A DNA stretch of 64,000 nucleotides, taken from contig NZ_CP028369.1 in the NCBI RefSeq assembly GCF_003032475.1, positions 3,534,001 through 3,598,000 of the forward strand, given 5' to 3'. Shown piece after piece: positions 38,424 through 46,761 of the stretch; position 1 is the first letter of the stretch, and each line of letters begins with the position of its first letter. The translations under genes and the position numbers were made by a program. The notes beneath the pieces were generated by a model. The model worked only from the letters and a program-made list of their open reading frames with translations. It was not told the DNA's origin and did no database searches. The stretch is from Streptomyces sp. P3 (GTDB taxonomy: Bacteria; Actinomycetota; Actinomycetes; Streptomycetales; Streptomycetaceae).

Positions 38424-39362
38424 CTACGGCTCAGCCACAGGGGTGTGTCCGAGGTCTTCCGGGACGATGGCCGTGCCGGTGAGTATGACTCCCGACGGAT
38501 CGGCCGCGTTGGCGTGCCCGAGGTAGGCGGCATAGCCCGCCGCGGCGCCGGGTTCGACCAGGACTCCCACGCGGGCCAGGCGGGCGACCGCTTCGAGGAT
38601 CTCGTCGTCGGTGACGACCACGACGTCGGTCAGGACCTTCCGGCCGATGTCCAGGATGATCGCACCCGCCTCGGGCTCGCCCTCCAGACAGGCCGCCGCC
38701 GTGGCCCGCGGTGTGCTGAGGATCCGGCCGTGGTGGAAATGCTCGTAGACCGGCCGGGAGCGAGCCGACTGGACACCGATGATGTGAGGACGCCCGGTGC
38801 CGCGCAATCCCGCGTAGAACGTGCCGAGGGCGGCGGCGAGGCCCCCGCCGCCTATCGGCACATAGATCACCTCCAGATCCGGCCGGGCCCGGTGCAGTTC
38901 CAGGCCGATGGTCGCGACGCCGTACAGAAACTCCCAGTCGGCCGAGGAGGAGCAGAACAGCATTCCATGGGCCCGGGCGAACTCTCTGGCCCGTACGCCG
39001 GCGGCGAAGAACGAGCGCCCGGCCATGTGAACGGCGGCCCCTGCCCGCTTCAAGTGGCCGACTTTGGCGGCCTCGCACTGATCGAGCACGAACACGTGGA
39101 CCGGGACGGGGAACTTCGCACGAAGTGCGCACAGCGCACGGCCCGTGTTCCCCGAGGACACGGTGACGACGCCGTTGCGGGACGCGGATTCGTCCCCCGC
39201 GAGGAGCTTGTTGGCGGCGCCGCGGATCTTGAACGACCCGCCCGCCTGCAGATCCTCTCGCTTGAACAGCACGTTCCCGCGGGCGGCGGTGTGCAACGGC
39301 GTCTTCACCGTGACACTCTCGATGCGTGAAGCCGCGGCCTCGATCCCGGCTGTGTGATCCAT
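38424..39362 (-). CDS. PLP-dependent serine/threonine dehydratase-like enzyme
   Basis: 312-residue fold-type II PLP enzyme. PLP lysine in GGSFKIRGAANKLL (residue about 45), substrate-binding VTVSSGNTGRALCAL, and phosphate-binding loop VPIGGGGLAAALG. It resembles the catalytic domain of threonine ammonia-lyase or threo-3-hydroxyaspartate dehydratase and lacks the ACT regulatory domain, so it is unlikely to be the biosynthetic isoleucine enzyme. It is last in a tight run beta-lactamase - methyltransferase - this gene (gap three bases), suggesting a shared biosynthetic or modifying task. Substrate unknown. Confidence 0.82.
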   Translation of the reverse strand: MDHTAGIEAAASRIESVTVKTPLHTAARGNVLFKREDLQAGGSFKIRGAANKLLAGDESASRNGVVTVSSGNTGRALCALRAKFPVPVHVFVLDQCEAAKVGHLKRAGAAVHMAGRSFFAAGVRAREFARAHGMLFCSSSADWEFLYGVATIGLELHRARPDLEVIYVPIGGGGLAAALGTFYAGLRGTGRPHIIGVQSARSRPVYEHFHHGRILSTPRATAAACLEGEPEAGAIILDIGRKVLTDVVVVTDDEILEAVARLARVGVLVEPGAAAGYAAYLGHANAADPSGVILTGTAIVPEDLGHTPVAEP

Positions 39363-39365
39363 CGG

Positions 39366-40121
39366 CTATCGGTTGGTCGCGCGAGGCCGTGGGGGAGGCC
39401 TTCGGCCGATCAGGGCGGTCATCCCTTGATAGCCGGGCCGAATGGCGTCCCACACGCCGTGCGAGGCGAAGATCGACCGGAATTCTCCGTACGGGCGGTA
39501 GTGCCGTTCGATGTCCGGCATGGTCAGGTGGCATGCCGGAAAGGAGTTTCCCGTTCCCGTTCGGTAACCGGTCGAGCCGACCATGTGGGCCGTGATGAAC
39601 AGGCCTCCGGGCTTCAGCGACTTCATCAGAGAATCCAGACCGGCGGCGAATACTTCACGGTCGGTGGTTATGGATTCCGCCACGAAGAAGCACAGGACAG
39701 CGTCGTATCGCCCGGTGGGAAGCTCGAAAATGCTCCCTTCCTTCACCCTTGCGATGTCGCGCAGGCGCTGGAGGCTCGTTCGGTGGCCCAGCCGCAGGAG
39801 GAGATCCTCGAATTTCGTCCACGACGCGGCGCTGCCGTACGCGTCGTCCATGGCTTTCCTCAGATGGCGAAGGTTCGCGGCAGAACGGTCGACAAGCTCG
39901 AGTGTGCCGCCGGGAGACATGTACGGAGTGAGCAGGAGGCCGGGGTAGAGGTTCGGCCCGGCTCCTATGTCCGCCGCGTGCCGCATGTGTCCGAACGGGA
40001 TTCGCAGCTTCTTCAATTCGGTCACCACGAACCGGATGATCTGCTCGTCCTCGGCATGGATCCTGTCGCCGTAGTTCGAAGCCGCGTAGGCCTCGCTGTC
40101 GAAGCTGTCCCAGTCGGTCAC
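39366..40121 (-). CDS. SAM-dependent methyltransferase (NNMT/PNMT-like)
   Basis: 251-residue Rossmann-fold methyltransferase. SAM site ADIGAGPNLYPGLLLTPYM followed by LELVDRSAANLRHLRKAM resembles the NNMT/PNMT/TEMT small-molecule N-methyltransferase group; later motifs are YDAVLCFFVAESIT and LKPGGLFITAHM. GTG start lies one base after the beta-lactamase stop with GAGGTG acting as part of the RBS. GC content looks lower than in the surrounding housekeeping genes, consistent with horizontal acquisition. Substrate unknown; a link to the adjacent PLP enzyme is inferred from gene order. Confidence 0.8.
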   Translation of the reverse strand: MTDWDSFDSEAYAASNYGDRIHAEDEQIIRFVVTELKKLRIPFGHMRHAADIGAGPNLYPGLLLTPYMSPGGTLELVDRSAANLRHLRKAMDDAYGSAASWTKFEDLLLRLGHRTSLQRLRDIARVKEGSIFELPTGRYDAVLCFFVAESITTDREVFAAGLDSLMKSLKPGGLFITAHMVGSTGYRTGTGNSFPACHLTMPDIERHYRPYGEFRSIFASHGVWDAIRPGYQGMTALIGRRPPPRPRATNR

Positions 40122-40122
40122 C

Positions 40123-41007
40123 TCAGCCCAGCGCCTTCGCCAACACCCCCGCTGTCTCCACGATCAGGGCGTGGTCGTAAGGGGCCTCGCGGTCCGGTTT
40201 GGTGAGTTGGACCGCGAGGACGATCGGGGTGCCGTCCGGGGCCCAGGCGATGCCGGCGTCGTTGTTCGCGCCGTACCAGCCGCCGCCGGTCTTGTCGGCG
40301 ATCGTCCAGGTCGGGGGCAGGCCTGCGCGGAAGCGGTTGGCGCTGGTGACTGTGCCGAGCATCCAATCCGTCAGACGGTGCCGGTCGGGAGCCCGCAAGG
40401 CATCGCCGAGGACCAGCCGGGCGTAGGTGCGGGCGATCGCGTACGGGCTCGTGGTGTCCGTGGTCCGCCACGGCTCGGCCGAGTTGAGCTCCGGCTCCCA
40501 GCGGTCGAGGCGGGTCACCCGGTCGCCGACGGAGCGGGCGAAGCGGGTGATCGCGGCCGGACCGCCCAGCTCGCGCAGCAGCAGGTTGCCGGCCGTGTTG
40601 TCGCTGTGCCAGATCGCTGCGGCGGACAGCTCGGCGATCGTCATACCGTCGGCCACGTGGCCCTTGGTGATCTCCGAGTTCTCGACGACGTCGTCGGCCG
40701 AGTAGTGCACGCGCCGGTCCAGCGCCGCCGGGTCCAGGTCGCGCAGCACGGCCGCCACCGCCAGCGTCTTGAACAGTGAGCAGACCGGGAAGAGCTCGTC
40801 CGCGCGGTGGCGGACACTGCGGCGGGTGCGCATGTTGTAGGCGAACACCCCGAGCCGGGCCCCGTGTCGGGCCTCCAGTTCGCTCAGGTGGGCGGTGACG
40901 GGATCGGCGGCCGCCCGTGCCGGACCGGCGGTGAACAGGGCGGCGCCCGCTCCCGCGCCGACGGCGAGCAGGGTGCGGCGAGTGGTCGAGCCGGTCGAGC
41001 GTGAGAT
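40123..41007 (-). CDS. Class A beta-lactamase with apparent ATC start codon
   Basis: Serine beta-lactamase that opens the beta-lactam ring via an acyl-enzyme, exported. All class A motifs are present (numbering from ATC 41007): Ser77-x-x-Lys80 (SLFK), Ser135-Asp136-Asn137 (SDN), Glu171 in WEPELN (Ambler 166) and Lys239-Thr-Gly. The N-terminus TTRRTLLAVGAGAGAALF is a twin-arginine signal peptide cleaved near ARA-AAD. This signal is in frame but has no ATG, GTG or TTG ahead of it before a stop at 41053-41055; ATC at 41007, preceded by GGAGAGACCG, fits best. The next in-frame GTG (40848) would remove the signal. First gene of a three-gene run. Confidence 0.85.
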   Translation of the reverse strand: MSRSTGSTTRRTLLAVGAGAGAALFTAGPARAAADPVTAHLSELEARHGARLGVFAYNMRTRRSVRHRADELFPVCSLFKTLAVAAVLRDLDPAALDRRVHYSADDVVENSEITKGHVADGMTIAELSAAAIWHSDNTAGNLLLRELGGPAAITRFARSVGDRVTRLDRWEPELNSAEPWRTTDTTSPYAIARTYARLVLGDALRAPDRHRLTDWMLGTVTSANRFRAGLPPTWTIADKTGGGWYGANNDAGIAWAPDGTPIVLAVQLTKPDREAPYDHALIVETAGVLAKALG

Positions 41008-41137
41008 CGGTCTCTCCGTCCGTCGGGAATCGCTTCTCCGACAGCACAGACGTCACGGGCCGCCCCGTGGTTGCGGGCGGCGTCGGCGATCGTGACGGTG
41101 GGGCACACCCCGGCTCGGCGTAGGCGAGAATGGGGCC

Positions 41138-41260
41138 ATGAGCCTGTTCCGCGACGACGGCATCGTGCTGCGCCCCCAGAAGCCGGGGGAGGCAGGGCGC
41201 GGCACGCCGCGGCCGGACGGCGGACCGCGACCCCGGCAGGCCCACGGCGGTGTGCGATGA
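41138..41260 (+). CDS. 40-codon ORF duplicating the recO N-terminus
   Basis: The ORF encodes MSLFRDDGIVLRPQKPGEAGR followed by 19 unrelated Arg/Pro/Gly-rich residues. Its first 21 codons match the first 21 codons of recO (41257) almost base for base, so this is a partial duplication of the recO 5' end placed just upstream of the intact gene, 119 bp apart (not in frame). Its TGA overlaps the recO ATG (ATGA), giving a textbook translational-coupling junction. Whether the peptide functions is unknown; it may only deliver ribosomes to recO. Confidence 0.6.
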   Translation: MSLFRDDGIVLRPQKPGEAGRGTPRPDGGPRPRQAHGGVR

Positions 41261-42006
41261 GTCTGTTCCGCGATGACGGGATCGTGCTGCGCACCCAGAA
41301 GCTGGGTGAGGCGGATCGCATCATCACGCTGCTCACGCGCGGGCACGGGCGGGTGCGGGCGGTGGCGCGGGGGGTGCGGCGGACGAAGTCCAAGTTCGGG
41401 GCGCGGCTCGAACCCTTCTCCCACGTCGACGTGCAGTTCTTCGCGCGGGGCAGCAGCGAGCTGGTCGGACGCGGGCTGCCGCTGTGCACGCAGAGCGAGA
41501 TCATCGCCCCCTACGGCGGCGGCATCGTGACCGACTACGCCCGCTACACCGCCGGGACGGCCATGCTGGAGACCGCCGAGCGGTTCACCGACCACGAGGG
41601 CGAGCCGGCCGTGCAGCAGTACCTGCTGCTCGTGGGCGCGCTGCGGACCCTGGCCCGCGGCGAGCACGCCCCGCACCTCGTGCTGGACGCGTTCCTGCTG
41701 CGGTCGCTGGCCGTGAACGGGTACGCCCCCAGCTTCGGGGACTGCGCCAGGTGCGGGATGCCGGGACCCAACCGGTTCTTCTCGGTCGCCGCCGGCGGCT
41801 CCGTCTGCGCGGACTGCCGGGTGGCCGGCAGCGTCGTACCCTCGCCGCAGACCCTGGTCCTCCTGGGCGCGCTGCTCACGGGAGACTGGGAGACGGCCGA
41901 CGCGTGCGAGCCGCGGCACGTCCGGGAGGGCAGCGGGCTGGTGTCCGCCTATCTGCACTGGCACCTGGAGCGCGGACTGCGCTCCCTTCGGTACGTCGAG
42001 AAATAA
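41257..42006 (+). CDS. recO: DNA repair protein RecO
   Basis: 249-residue recombination mediator that works with RecR (and RecF) to load RecA on SSB-coated gapped DNA. N-terminal OB fold starts MSLFRDDGIVLRTQKLGEADRI; ALLxxVARGVRRTKSKFGARLEPF-type DNA-binding segment; C-terminal helical domain with a four-Cys zinc motif, CARCGM and CADC (residues about 165-190). Start chosen at ATG 41257, the standard family start, which overlaps the stop of the duplicate ORF. Followed 31 bp later by uppS, the conserved recO-uppS pair of actinobacteria. Confidence 0.95.
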   Translation: MSLFRDDGIVLRTQKLGEADRIITLLTRGHGRVRAVARGVRRTKSKFGARLEPFSHVDVQFFARGSSELVGRGLPLCTQSEIIAPYGGGIVTDYARYTAGTAMLETAERFTDHEGEPAVQQYLLLVGALRTLARGEHAPHLVLDAFLLRSLAVNGYAPSFGDCARCGMPGPNRFFSVAAGGSVCADCRVAGSVVPSPQTLVLLGALLTGDWETADACEPRHVREGSGLVSAYLHWHLERGLRSLRYVEK

Positions 42007-42037
42007 GCAAGCGAACGTCTAAGGAGACGAGAGGCAC

Positions 42038-42889
42038 ATGGTCGTACGCGGGTTCCTGGGGCGGCAGCGTCGGGAGTACAGGACTCCGGAGCCGCACCCG
42101 TCCGGCGCTCGGCCGCCGAAGCTCCCCGGTGAGCTGGTCCCCGAGCATGTGGCGATCGTCATGGACGGCAACGGGCGCTGGGCCAAGGAGCGCGGGCTGC
42201 CGCGCACCGAGGGGCACAAGGTCGGCGCCGAGCAGGTCCTCGACGTGCTGCAGGGCGCCGTCGAGATGGGCGTGCGCAACATCTCTCTGTACGCCTTCTC
42301 CACCGAGAACTGGAAGCGTTCGCCCGACGAGGTCCGCTTCCTGATGAACTTCAACCGCGACTTCATCCGCAAGACCCGCGACACCCTCGACGAGCTCGGC
42401 ATCCGGGTGCGCTGGGTGGGCCGGATGCCCAAGCTGTGGAAGTCGGTCGCCAAGGAGCTCCAGGTCGCCCAGGAGCAGACCAAGGACAACGACCGGCTCA
42501 CTCTGTACTTCTGCATGAACTACGGCGGCCGGGCCGAGATCGCGGACGCGGCGCAGGCGCTGGCCCAGGACGTGAAGGCGGGGCGTCTCGACCCGTCCAA
42601 GGTCACCGAGAAGACCCTCGCCAAGTACCTGTACTACCCGGACATGCCGGACGTCGACCTGTTCCTGCGGCCGAGCGGCGAGCAGCGCACCTCCAACTAC
42701 CTGATCTGGCAGAGCGCGTACGCCGAGATGGTCTTCCAGGACGTCCTGTGGCCCGACTTCGACCGCCGCGACCTGTGGCGGGCCTGCGTCGAGTTCGCCT
42801 CCCGGGACCGCCGTTTCGGCGGCGCCACCCCGAACGAGGTGCTGCTGTCCCTGGAGGGACGGACCCCGGACCAGGAAGTCACCTCGTAA
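42038..42889 (+). CDS. uppS: Isoprenyl (undecaprenyl/decaprenyl) diphosphate synthase
   Basis: Cis-prenyltransferase that makes the long polyprenyl diphosphate carrier for cell-wall synthesis. The 283-residue protein has [16 protein letters not shown] (catalytic Asp and the HG/NGRWA motif), [36 protein letters not shown] (conserved RTxGExRxSNFLLWQ-like) and the WPDF motif. GGAGACGAG RBS. An N-terminal ~35-residue Arg/Pro-rich extension precedes the domain, as in mycobacterial decaprenyl synthases. Chain length cannot be read from the sequence. Confidence 0.95.
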   Translation: MVVRGFLGRQRREYRTPEPHPSGARPPKLPGELVPEHVAIVMDGNGRWAKERGLPRTEGHKVGAEQVLDVLQGAVEMGVRNISLYAFSTENWKRSPDEVRFLMNFNRDFIRKTRDTLDELGIRVRWVGRMPKLWKSVAKELQVAQEQTKDNDRLTLYFCMNYGGRAEIADAAQALAQDVKAGRLDPSKVTEKTLAKYLYYPDMPDVDLFLRPSGEQRTSNYLIWQSAYAEMVFQDVLWPDFDRRDLWRACVEFASRDRRFGGATPNEVLLSLEGRTPDQEVTS

Positions 42890-42976
42890 GCCGTCGTACG
42901 CCCCCGGGCGGTGCACCGGCTGTCGCCCCCGGCCGTTACGATCACGGCTCGTCACCGTAGGACCGGGGGAGGGGCC

Positions 42977-43567
42977 GTGGCCGAAGAGCAGGCTGTGGGA
43001 GTGCGGGAGGACGCCGTGGTGCTCGAGTACGAGCATCACCTCGCGGACATGGAGGACGCCGTCAGGCTGGTGTCCCGCAAGAACGGCCGGGTGGGTCTGA
43101 TCCACCGGCCGGTCTTCCTGGTGTGCGTCGCGCTGGTCGGGGTGTGGATGCTCACGCAGGGCGTGCGGGGCGACGGCGACGGCGCCGACATCCCGTTCGG
43201 CGTGATGTGCGTGGTGTGGCCGGTGCTGATGTACTTCGCGCCGCGGATGTCGGCCGCGGGGTTGCTGAAGGCGAACCGGCACCACGGCCGGCTCCAGGTG
43301 TCCGTCGGCCCCGAGGGCGTACGCACCGTGAGCGCGCACGCCGATCTGCGCATGGGCTGGGCCAACTACGGCAGCTACGCGGAGTCGGGCCGGGTCTTCG
43401 CCCTGCGCAGTCCCGACAAGGCCGGTCGCTGCGCGATCGTGCTGGTCAAGCGGGGCGCCCGGACTCCGGAGGACGTCGACCGGCTGCGGGCCCTGCTGGA
43501 CAGCCGGCTGCCGCGCGCCTGGGCGCCGCGCACCGGTCCCGCCCGGCCTGGCCCCGTGCAGTCATGA
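42977..43567 (+). CDS. YcxB-like membrane protein
   Basis: 196-residue protein with two adjacent transmembrane helices (about 48-70 and 75-95: FLVCVALVGVWMLTQGV, FGVMCVVWPVLMYFA) and a C-terminal cytoplasmic region of beta character (RLQVSVGPEGVRTVSAHADLRMGWANYGSYAESGRVFAL), the YcxB-like arrangement. Function unknown. GTG 42977 chosen for its GGGGGAGGGG RBS; the upstream frame lacks similarity. It converges on zur with 52 bp between. Confidence 0.75.
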   Translation: MAEEQAVGVREDAVVLEYEHHLADMEDAVRLVSRKNGRVGLIHRPVFLVCVALVGVWMLTQGVRGDGDGADIPFGVMCVVWPVLMYFAPRMSAAGLLKANRHHGRLQVSVGPEGVRTVSAHADLRMGWANYGSYAESGRVFALRSPDKAGRCAIVLVKRGARTPEDVDRLRALLDSRLPRAWAPRTGPARPGPVQS

Positions 43568-43619
43568 CGGTCGGACCGGCACTCGACGGTCGCCCCGGCG
43601 GACCGCGCCGCGCGACGGG

Positions 43620-44039
43620 TCAGCCGCCGGAGGCGCCCGCGCAGTCCGCGCACGTGCCGAAGATCTCCACGGTGTGGGCCACGCTGACGTAGCCGTGCTC
43701 CGCCGCGATCGCCTCGGCCCACTTCTCGACCGCCGGGCCCTCCACCTCCACGGCCTTGCCGCAGACGCGGCAGACGAGGTGGTGGTGGTGCTCGCCGGTG
43801 GAACAGCGGCGGTACACCGACTCGCCGTCCGACGTGCGCAGGACGTCGACCTCGCCGGCGTCGGCGAGGGACTGGAGCGTGCGGTACACCGTGGTCAGGC
43901 CCACCGAGTCGCCCTTGTGCTTGAGCATGTCGTGCAGGTCCTGAGCGCTGCGGAACTCCTCGACCTCGTCGAGCGCGGCCGCCACCGCGGCACGCTGCCG
44001 GGTGGAGCGGCCCCTCACAGGCGGTCCAGCGGTCGTCAC
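43620..44039 (-). CDS. zur: Zinc uptake regulator Zur (Fur family)
   Basis: 139-residue Fur-family repressor that shuts off zinc uptake when zinc is sufficient. N-terminal winged helix (RSTRQRAAVAAALDEVEEFRSAQDLHDML, SVGLTTVYRTLQSL), then EHHHHLVCRVCGKAVEV and a C-terminal CADC pair: two CxxC pairs form the structural zinc site and the His cluster belongs to the regulatory site. Downstream of the znuCB genes on the same strand (60 bp), so it is linked to the importer it should control. GTG start at 44039. Confidence 0.92.
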   Translation of the reverse strand: MTTAGPPVRGRSTRQRAAVAAALDEVEEFRSAQDLHDMLKHKGDSVGLTTVYRTLQSLADAGEVDVLRTSDGESVYRRCSTGEHHHHLVCRVCGKAVEVEGPAVEKWAEAIAAEHGYVSVAHTVEIFGTCADCAGASGG

Positions 44040-44099
44040 CGTCGTCTCCTCACGTCTGCGGCTTGCCGGGCCATTGTGCCAGCCCGCGGCTGTGCGCGG

Positions 44100-45002
44100 T
44101 CAGACGCCGACCCCGTCCCCCGCGTCCCGGGTGGCCGGAATCGTGCACTCGGCCGGGTCGCCGGCGGGTCCCTGCGCGGCCAGGGCACGGGCGCGGCGGC
44201 GGGCCAGCGGGGCGGCCAGCACGCCGAGCGCGACGAACGCGGCGATGGTCAGCAGGACGATCGTCGCACCGGGCGGAACGTCCTGGTAGTAGGAGGTCAC
44301 CGTGCCGCCGAGGGCCACCGTCACACCGATCGCGACGGCGATCGCGAAGGTGGCCGCGAAGCTGCGGCTGAGCTGTTGGGCGGCGGCCACGGGGACCACC
44401 ATCAGCGCGCTGACCAGCAGGAGGCCCACCACCCGCATGGCGACGGTCACGGTCACGGCGGCGGTGACGGCGGTCAGCAGGTTCAGCGCCCGCACGGGCA
44501 GGCCGGTCACGCGGGCGAACTCCTCGTCCTGGCTGACCGCGAAGAGCTGACGGCGCAGGCCCACGGTGACCGCCACGACGAACGCCGCGAGCAGGCAGAT
44601 CGCGGTGACGTCCGACTCGGAGACGGTCGACAGCGAGCCGAAGAGGTACGACGTCAGGTTGGCGTTGGAGCCGCCGGGCGCGAGGTTGATGAACATCACG
44701 CCGCCGGCCATGCCGCCGTAGAAGAGCATGGCGAGGGCGATGTCGCCGCGGGTCCTGCCGTACCAGCGGATCAGTTCCATCGCCACGGCGCCCAGGACGG
44801 ACACGGCGGTCGCCATCCACACGGGGGAGGCGTTGAGGAGGAAGCCCAGGCCGACGCCGGTCATCGCGACGTGGCCGATGCCGTCGCCCATGAGGGCCTG
44901 GCGGCGCTGGACGAGGTAGATGCCGACCGCGGGCGCGGTGATGCCGACGAGGACGGCGGCGAGCAGGGCCCGCTGCATGAAGGCGTAGTCGAGGATGTCC
45001 AT
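44100..45002 (-). CDS. znuB: Zinc ABC transporter permease ZnuB
   Basis: 300-residue ABC-3 family integral membrane permease (about eight helices) for zinc or manganese. Signatures: YLVQRRQALMGDGIGHVAMTGVGLGF (with the family ALMGDGISHA-like motif) and LLFAVSQDEEFARVTGLP. It forms a complex with the ATPase and the periplasmic-type binding protein encoded just upstream. Its ATG overlaps the ATPase stop by one base. Zinc specificity is inferred from the adjacent zur gene and Zur-like palindromes. Confidence 0.92.
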   Translation of the reverse strand: MDILDYAFMQRALLAAVLVGITAPAVGIYLVQRRQALMGDGIGHVAMTGVGLGFLLNASPVWMATAVSVLGAVAMELIRWYGRTRGDIALAMLFYGGMAGGVMFINLAPGGSNANLTSYLFGSLSTVSESDVTAICLLAAFVVAVTVGLRRQLFAVSQDEEFARVTGLPVRALNLLTAVTAAVTVTVAMRVVGLLLVSALMVVPVAAAQQLSRSFAATFAIAVAIGVTVALGGTVTSYYQDVPPGATIVLLTIAAFVALGVLAAPLARRRARALAAQGPAGDPAECTIPATRDAGDGVGV

Positions 45003-45778
45003 CAGCTCAGCAGTCCCGTGCGGATCGGTTCGACGCCCGCGGGCGCGTGCGGGTGTACGTGGTCGTGGCCGGGGAGGGCGTGCTGCCCGACGGCCGGGGT
45101 GGGCGGGCCGTCGTGCAGGACGCAGCCGTCGCGCAGGACGACCGCCCGGTCGATGAGGGGCTCCAGCGGGCCCAGTTCGTGCAGGACGAGCAGGACGGTC
45201 GTGCCGGCCGCGACCTGGTCCTTCAGGGTGCGGGCCAGGACCTCCTGGCTGGCGAGGTCGACGCCCGCCATCGGCTCGTCCATGATCAGCAGTTCGGGTT
45301 CGGCGGCGAGCGCGCGGGCGATGAGTACGCGCTGGTGCTGGCCGCCGGAGAGGGCGTCCACGTTGTCCTTGGCGCGGTCTGCCATGCCGACGAGGTCCAG
45401 GGCCCGGCGGACGGCCGTGCGGTCGGCCTTGCGGAAGACGCCGAAGCGGGTGCGGGAGAGCCGGCCCGAGGAGACGATCTCCGTCACCGTGGCCGGGACG
45501 CCGCCCGCGGCCGTGGTGCGCTGCGGCACGTAACCGATCCGCGACCAGTCGCGGAACCGGCGGTGCGCGGTGCCGAACAGCTCGATCTCGCCCGCGTCGA
45601 TCGCCACCTGGCCGATGACGCTGCGCACGGCCGTCGACTTCCCGGAGCCGTTCGCGCCGAGCAGGGCGACGACCTCACCGCGCCGCACGGTGAGGTCGAC
45701 GCCCCGCAGCACGGGGCGCGAGCCCAGCCGGGCGCTGACTGCGCGCATCGCGATCACGGGCTCGGCCTTCGCGTCCAT
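45002..45778 (-). CDS. znuC: Zinc ABC transporter ATP-binding protein ZnuC
   Basis: 258-residue ABC ATPase. Walker A GANGSGKST, Q-loop VPQRTT, signature LSGGQHQRVLIARAL, Walker B LLIMDEP and switch His in LHELGP. The C-terminal tail is His-rich (PGHDHVHPHAP), a common feature of zinc importers. ATG 45778 is chosen because GGAGGG lies four bases upstream; GTG 45799 would overlap the end of znuA. Part of the znuA-znuC-znuB-zur order on the minus strand. Confidence 0.92.
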   Translation of the reverse strand: MDAKAEPVIAMRAVSARLGSRPVLRGVDLTVRRGEVVALLGANGSGKSTAVRSVIGQVAIDAGEIELFGTAHRRFRDWSRIGYVPQRTTAAGGVPATVTEIVSSGRLSRTRFGVFRKADRTAVRRALDLVGMADRAKDNVDALSGGQHQRVLIARALAAEPELLIMDEPMAGVDLASQEVLARTLKDQVAAGTTVLLVLHELGPLEPLIDRAVVLRDGCVLHDGPPTPAVGQHALPGHDHVHPHAPAGVEPIRTGLLS

Positions 45779-45795
45779 GACGCCCTCCGTAGAGA

Positions 45796-46761
45796 TCACT
45801 TGGTTCCCAGGGCCGTCTGCAGCGCCTTGAGGTTCGCCTGCTGGACCGAGAAGTAGTCCTCGCCGCGGGACTTGTCCGTGATGCCCTCGATCGGGTCGAG
45901 GACGTCCGTCTTCAGTCCGGCGTCGCCGGCGATGGTCTTCGCGGTCTTGTCGCTGACGAGCGTCTCGTAGAACACGGTGGTGACGCCGTCGGCCTTGGCC
46001 ATCTTCTCAAGCTCCTTCACGCGCGCGGCGCTGGGCTCCGACTCGGGGTCGAGGCCGTTGATGGCCTCCTCGGTCAGGCCGTAGCGCTCGGCGAGGTAGC
46101 CGAAGGCGGCGTGGGTGGTGACGAACACCTTCGTCCTCGTGTTCGCCAGCCCCTCCCTGAACTCGGTGTTGAGGTCGCCGAGCCTCTTCACCAGGGTCGC
46201 GGTGTTGGTCCGGTAGTCGGCCGCGTGGGCCGGGTCGGCCTTCTCGAAGGCCTTGCCGACGCCCTCGGCGACCTGGGAGTACCTCACCGGGTCGAGCCAG
46301 ATGTGGGGGTCGAGGCCGGACAGCTCCTCGTTCTCGTGGTCGTCGTGCTCGGCCGCGTGCCCGCCGACCTCGTTGCCGTGCTTCTCCAGCGTGGTGAGGG
46401 AGGCCGCGTCGATCTTGGTCTTGACCTCGGACTGGGCCACCGCGTCGTCGACGGAGGGCTGGAGGTTCTTGAGGTAGAGCACCGCTTCGGACTCCTGGAG
46501 CGCGGCCGTCTGCTTGGCGCTGATCTCCAGGTCGTGCGGTTCCTGGCCGGGCTGGGTGAGGCTGGTGACGTGCACGTGGTCCCCGCCGATCTGCTCGGCG
46601 AGGAAGGCCATCGGGTAGAACGACGCGACGACGTCGAACTTGTCCGTGTCGGCCGCGGCCGCGCTGTCGGAGGAGCAGGCGGAGAGAGTGCCGAGGCCGA
46701 GGGCGGTGGCCGCCGCGACGGCCGTGCCGGATATGAGTCGCCGTACGTTCATGACAGTCAT
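45796..46761 (-). CDS. znuA: Zinc ABC transporter substrate-binding lipoprotein ZnuA
   Basis: About 322 residues, cluster A-I metal-binding protein. Signal peptide with lipobox LSACSS, so it is membrane-tethered outside the cell. Metal ligands include His in GGDHVHVTSL, GLDPHIWLDP and THAAFGYLAERYGL, plus a His/Asp/Glu-rich loop (GGHAAEHDDHENEE), the zinc-gathering feature of ZnuA proteins. Two ATGs (46761 and 46752) are possible; the second overlaps one Zur palindrome. First gene of the znu operon; its last bases overlap znuC's upstream GTG. Confidence 0.92.
   Translation of the reverse strand: MTVMNVRRLISGTAVAAATALGLGTLSACSSDSAAAADTDKFDVVASFYPMAFLAEQIGGDHVHVTSLTQPGQEPHDLEISAKQTAALQESEAVLYLKNLQPSVDDAVAQSEVKTKIDAASLTTLEKHGNEVGGHAAEHDDHENEELSGLDPHIWLDPVRYSQVAEGVGKAFEKADPAHAADYRTNTATLVKRLGDLNTEFREGLANTRTKVFVTTHAAFGYLAERYGLTEEAINGLDPESEPSAARVKELEKMAKADGVTTVFYETLVSDKTAKTIAGDAGLKTDVLDPIEGITDKSRGEDYFSVQQANLKALQTALGTK

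Noticed and set aside
40118..41245. Frameshifted start for the beta-lactamase from a GTG at about 41057 (VTSVLSEKRF frame)
   Set aside because: This frame does not lead into the signal peptide or the SLFK motif without a frameshift; the ATC-started frame needs none.
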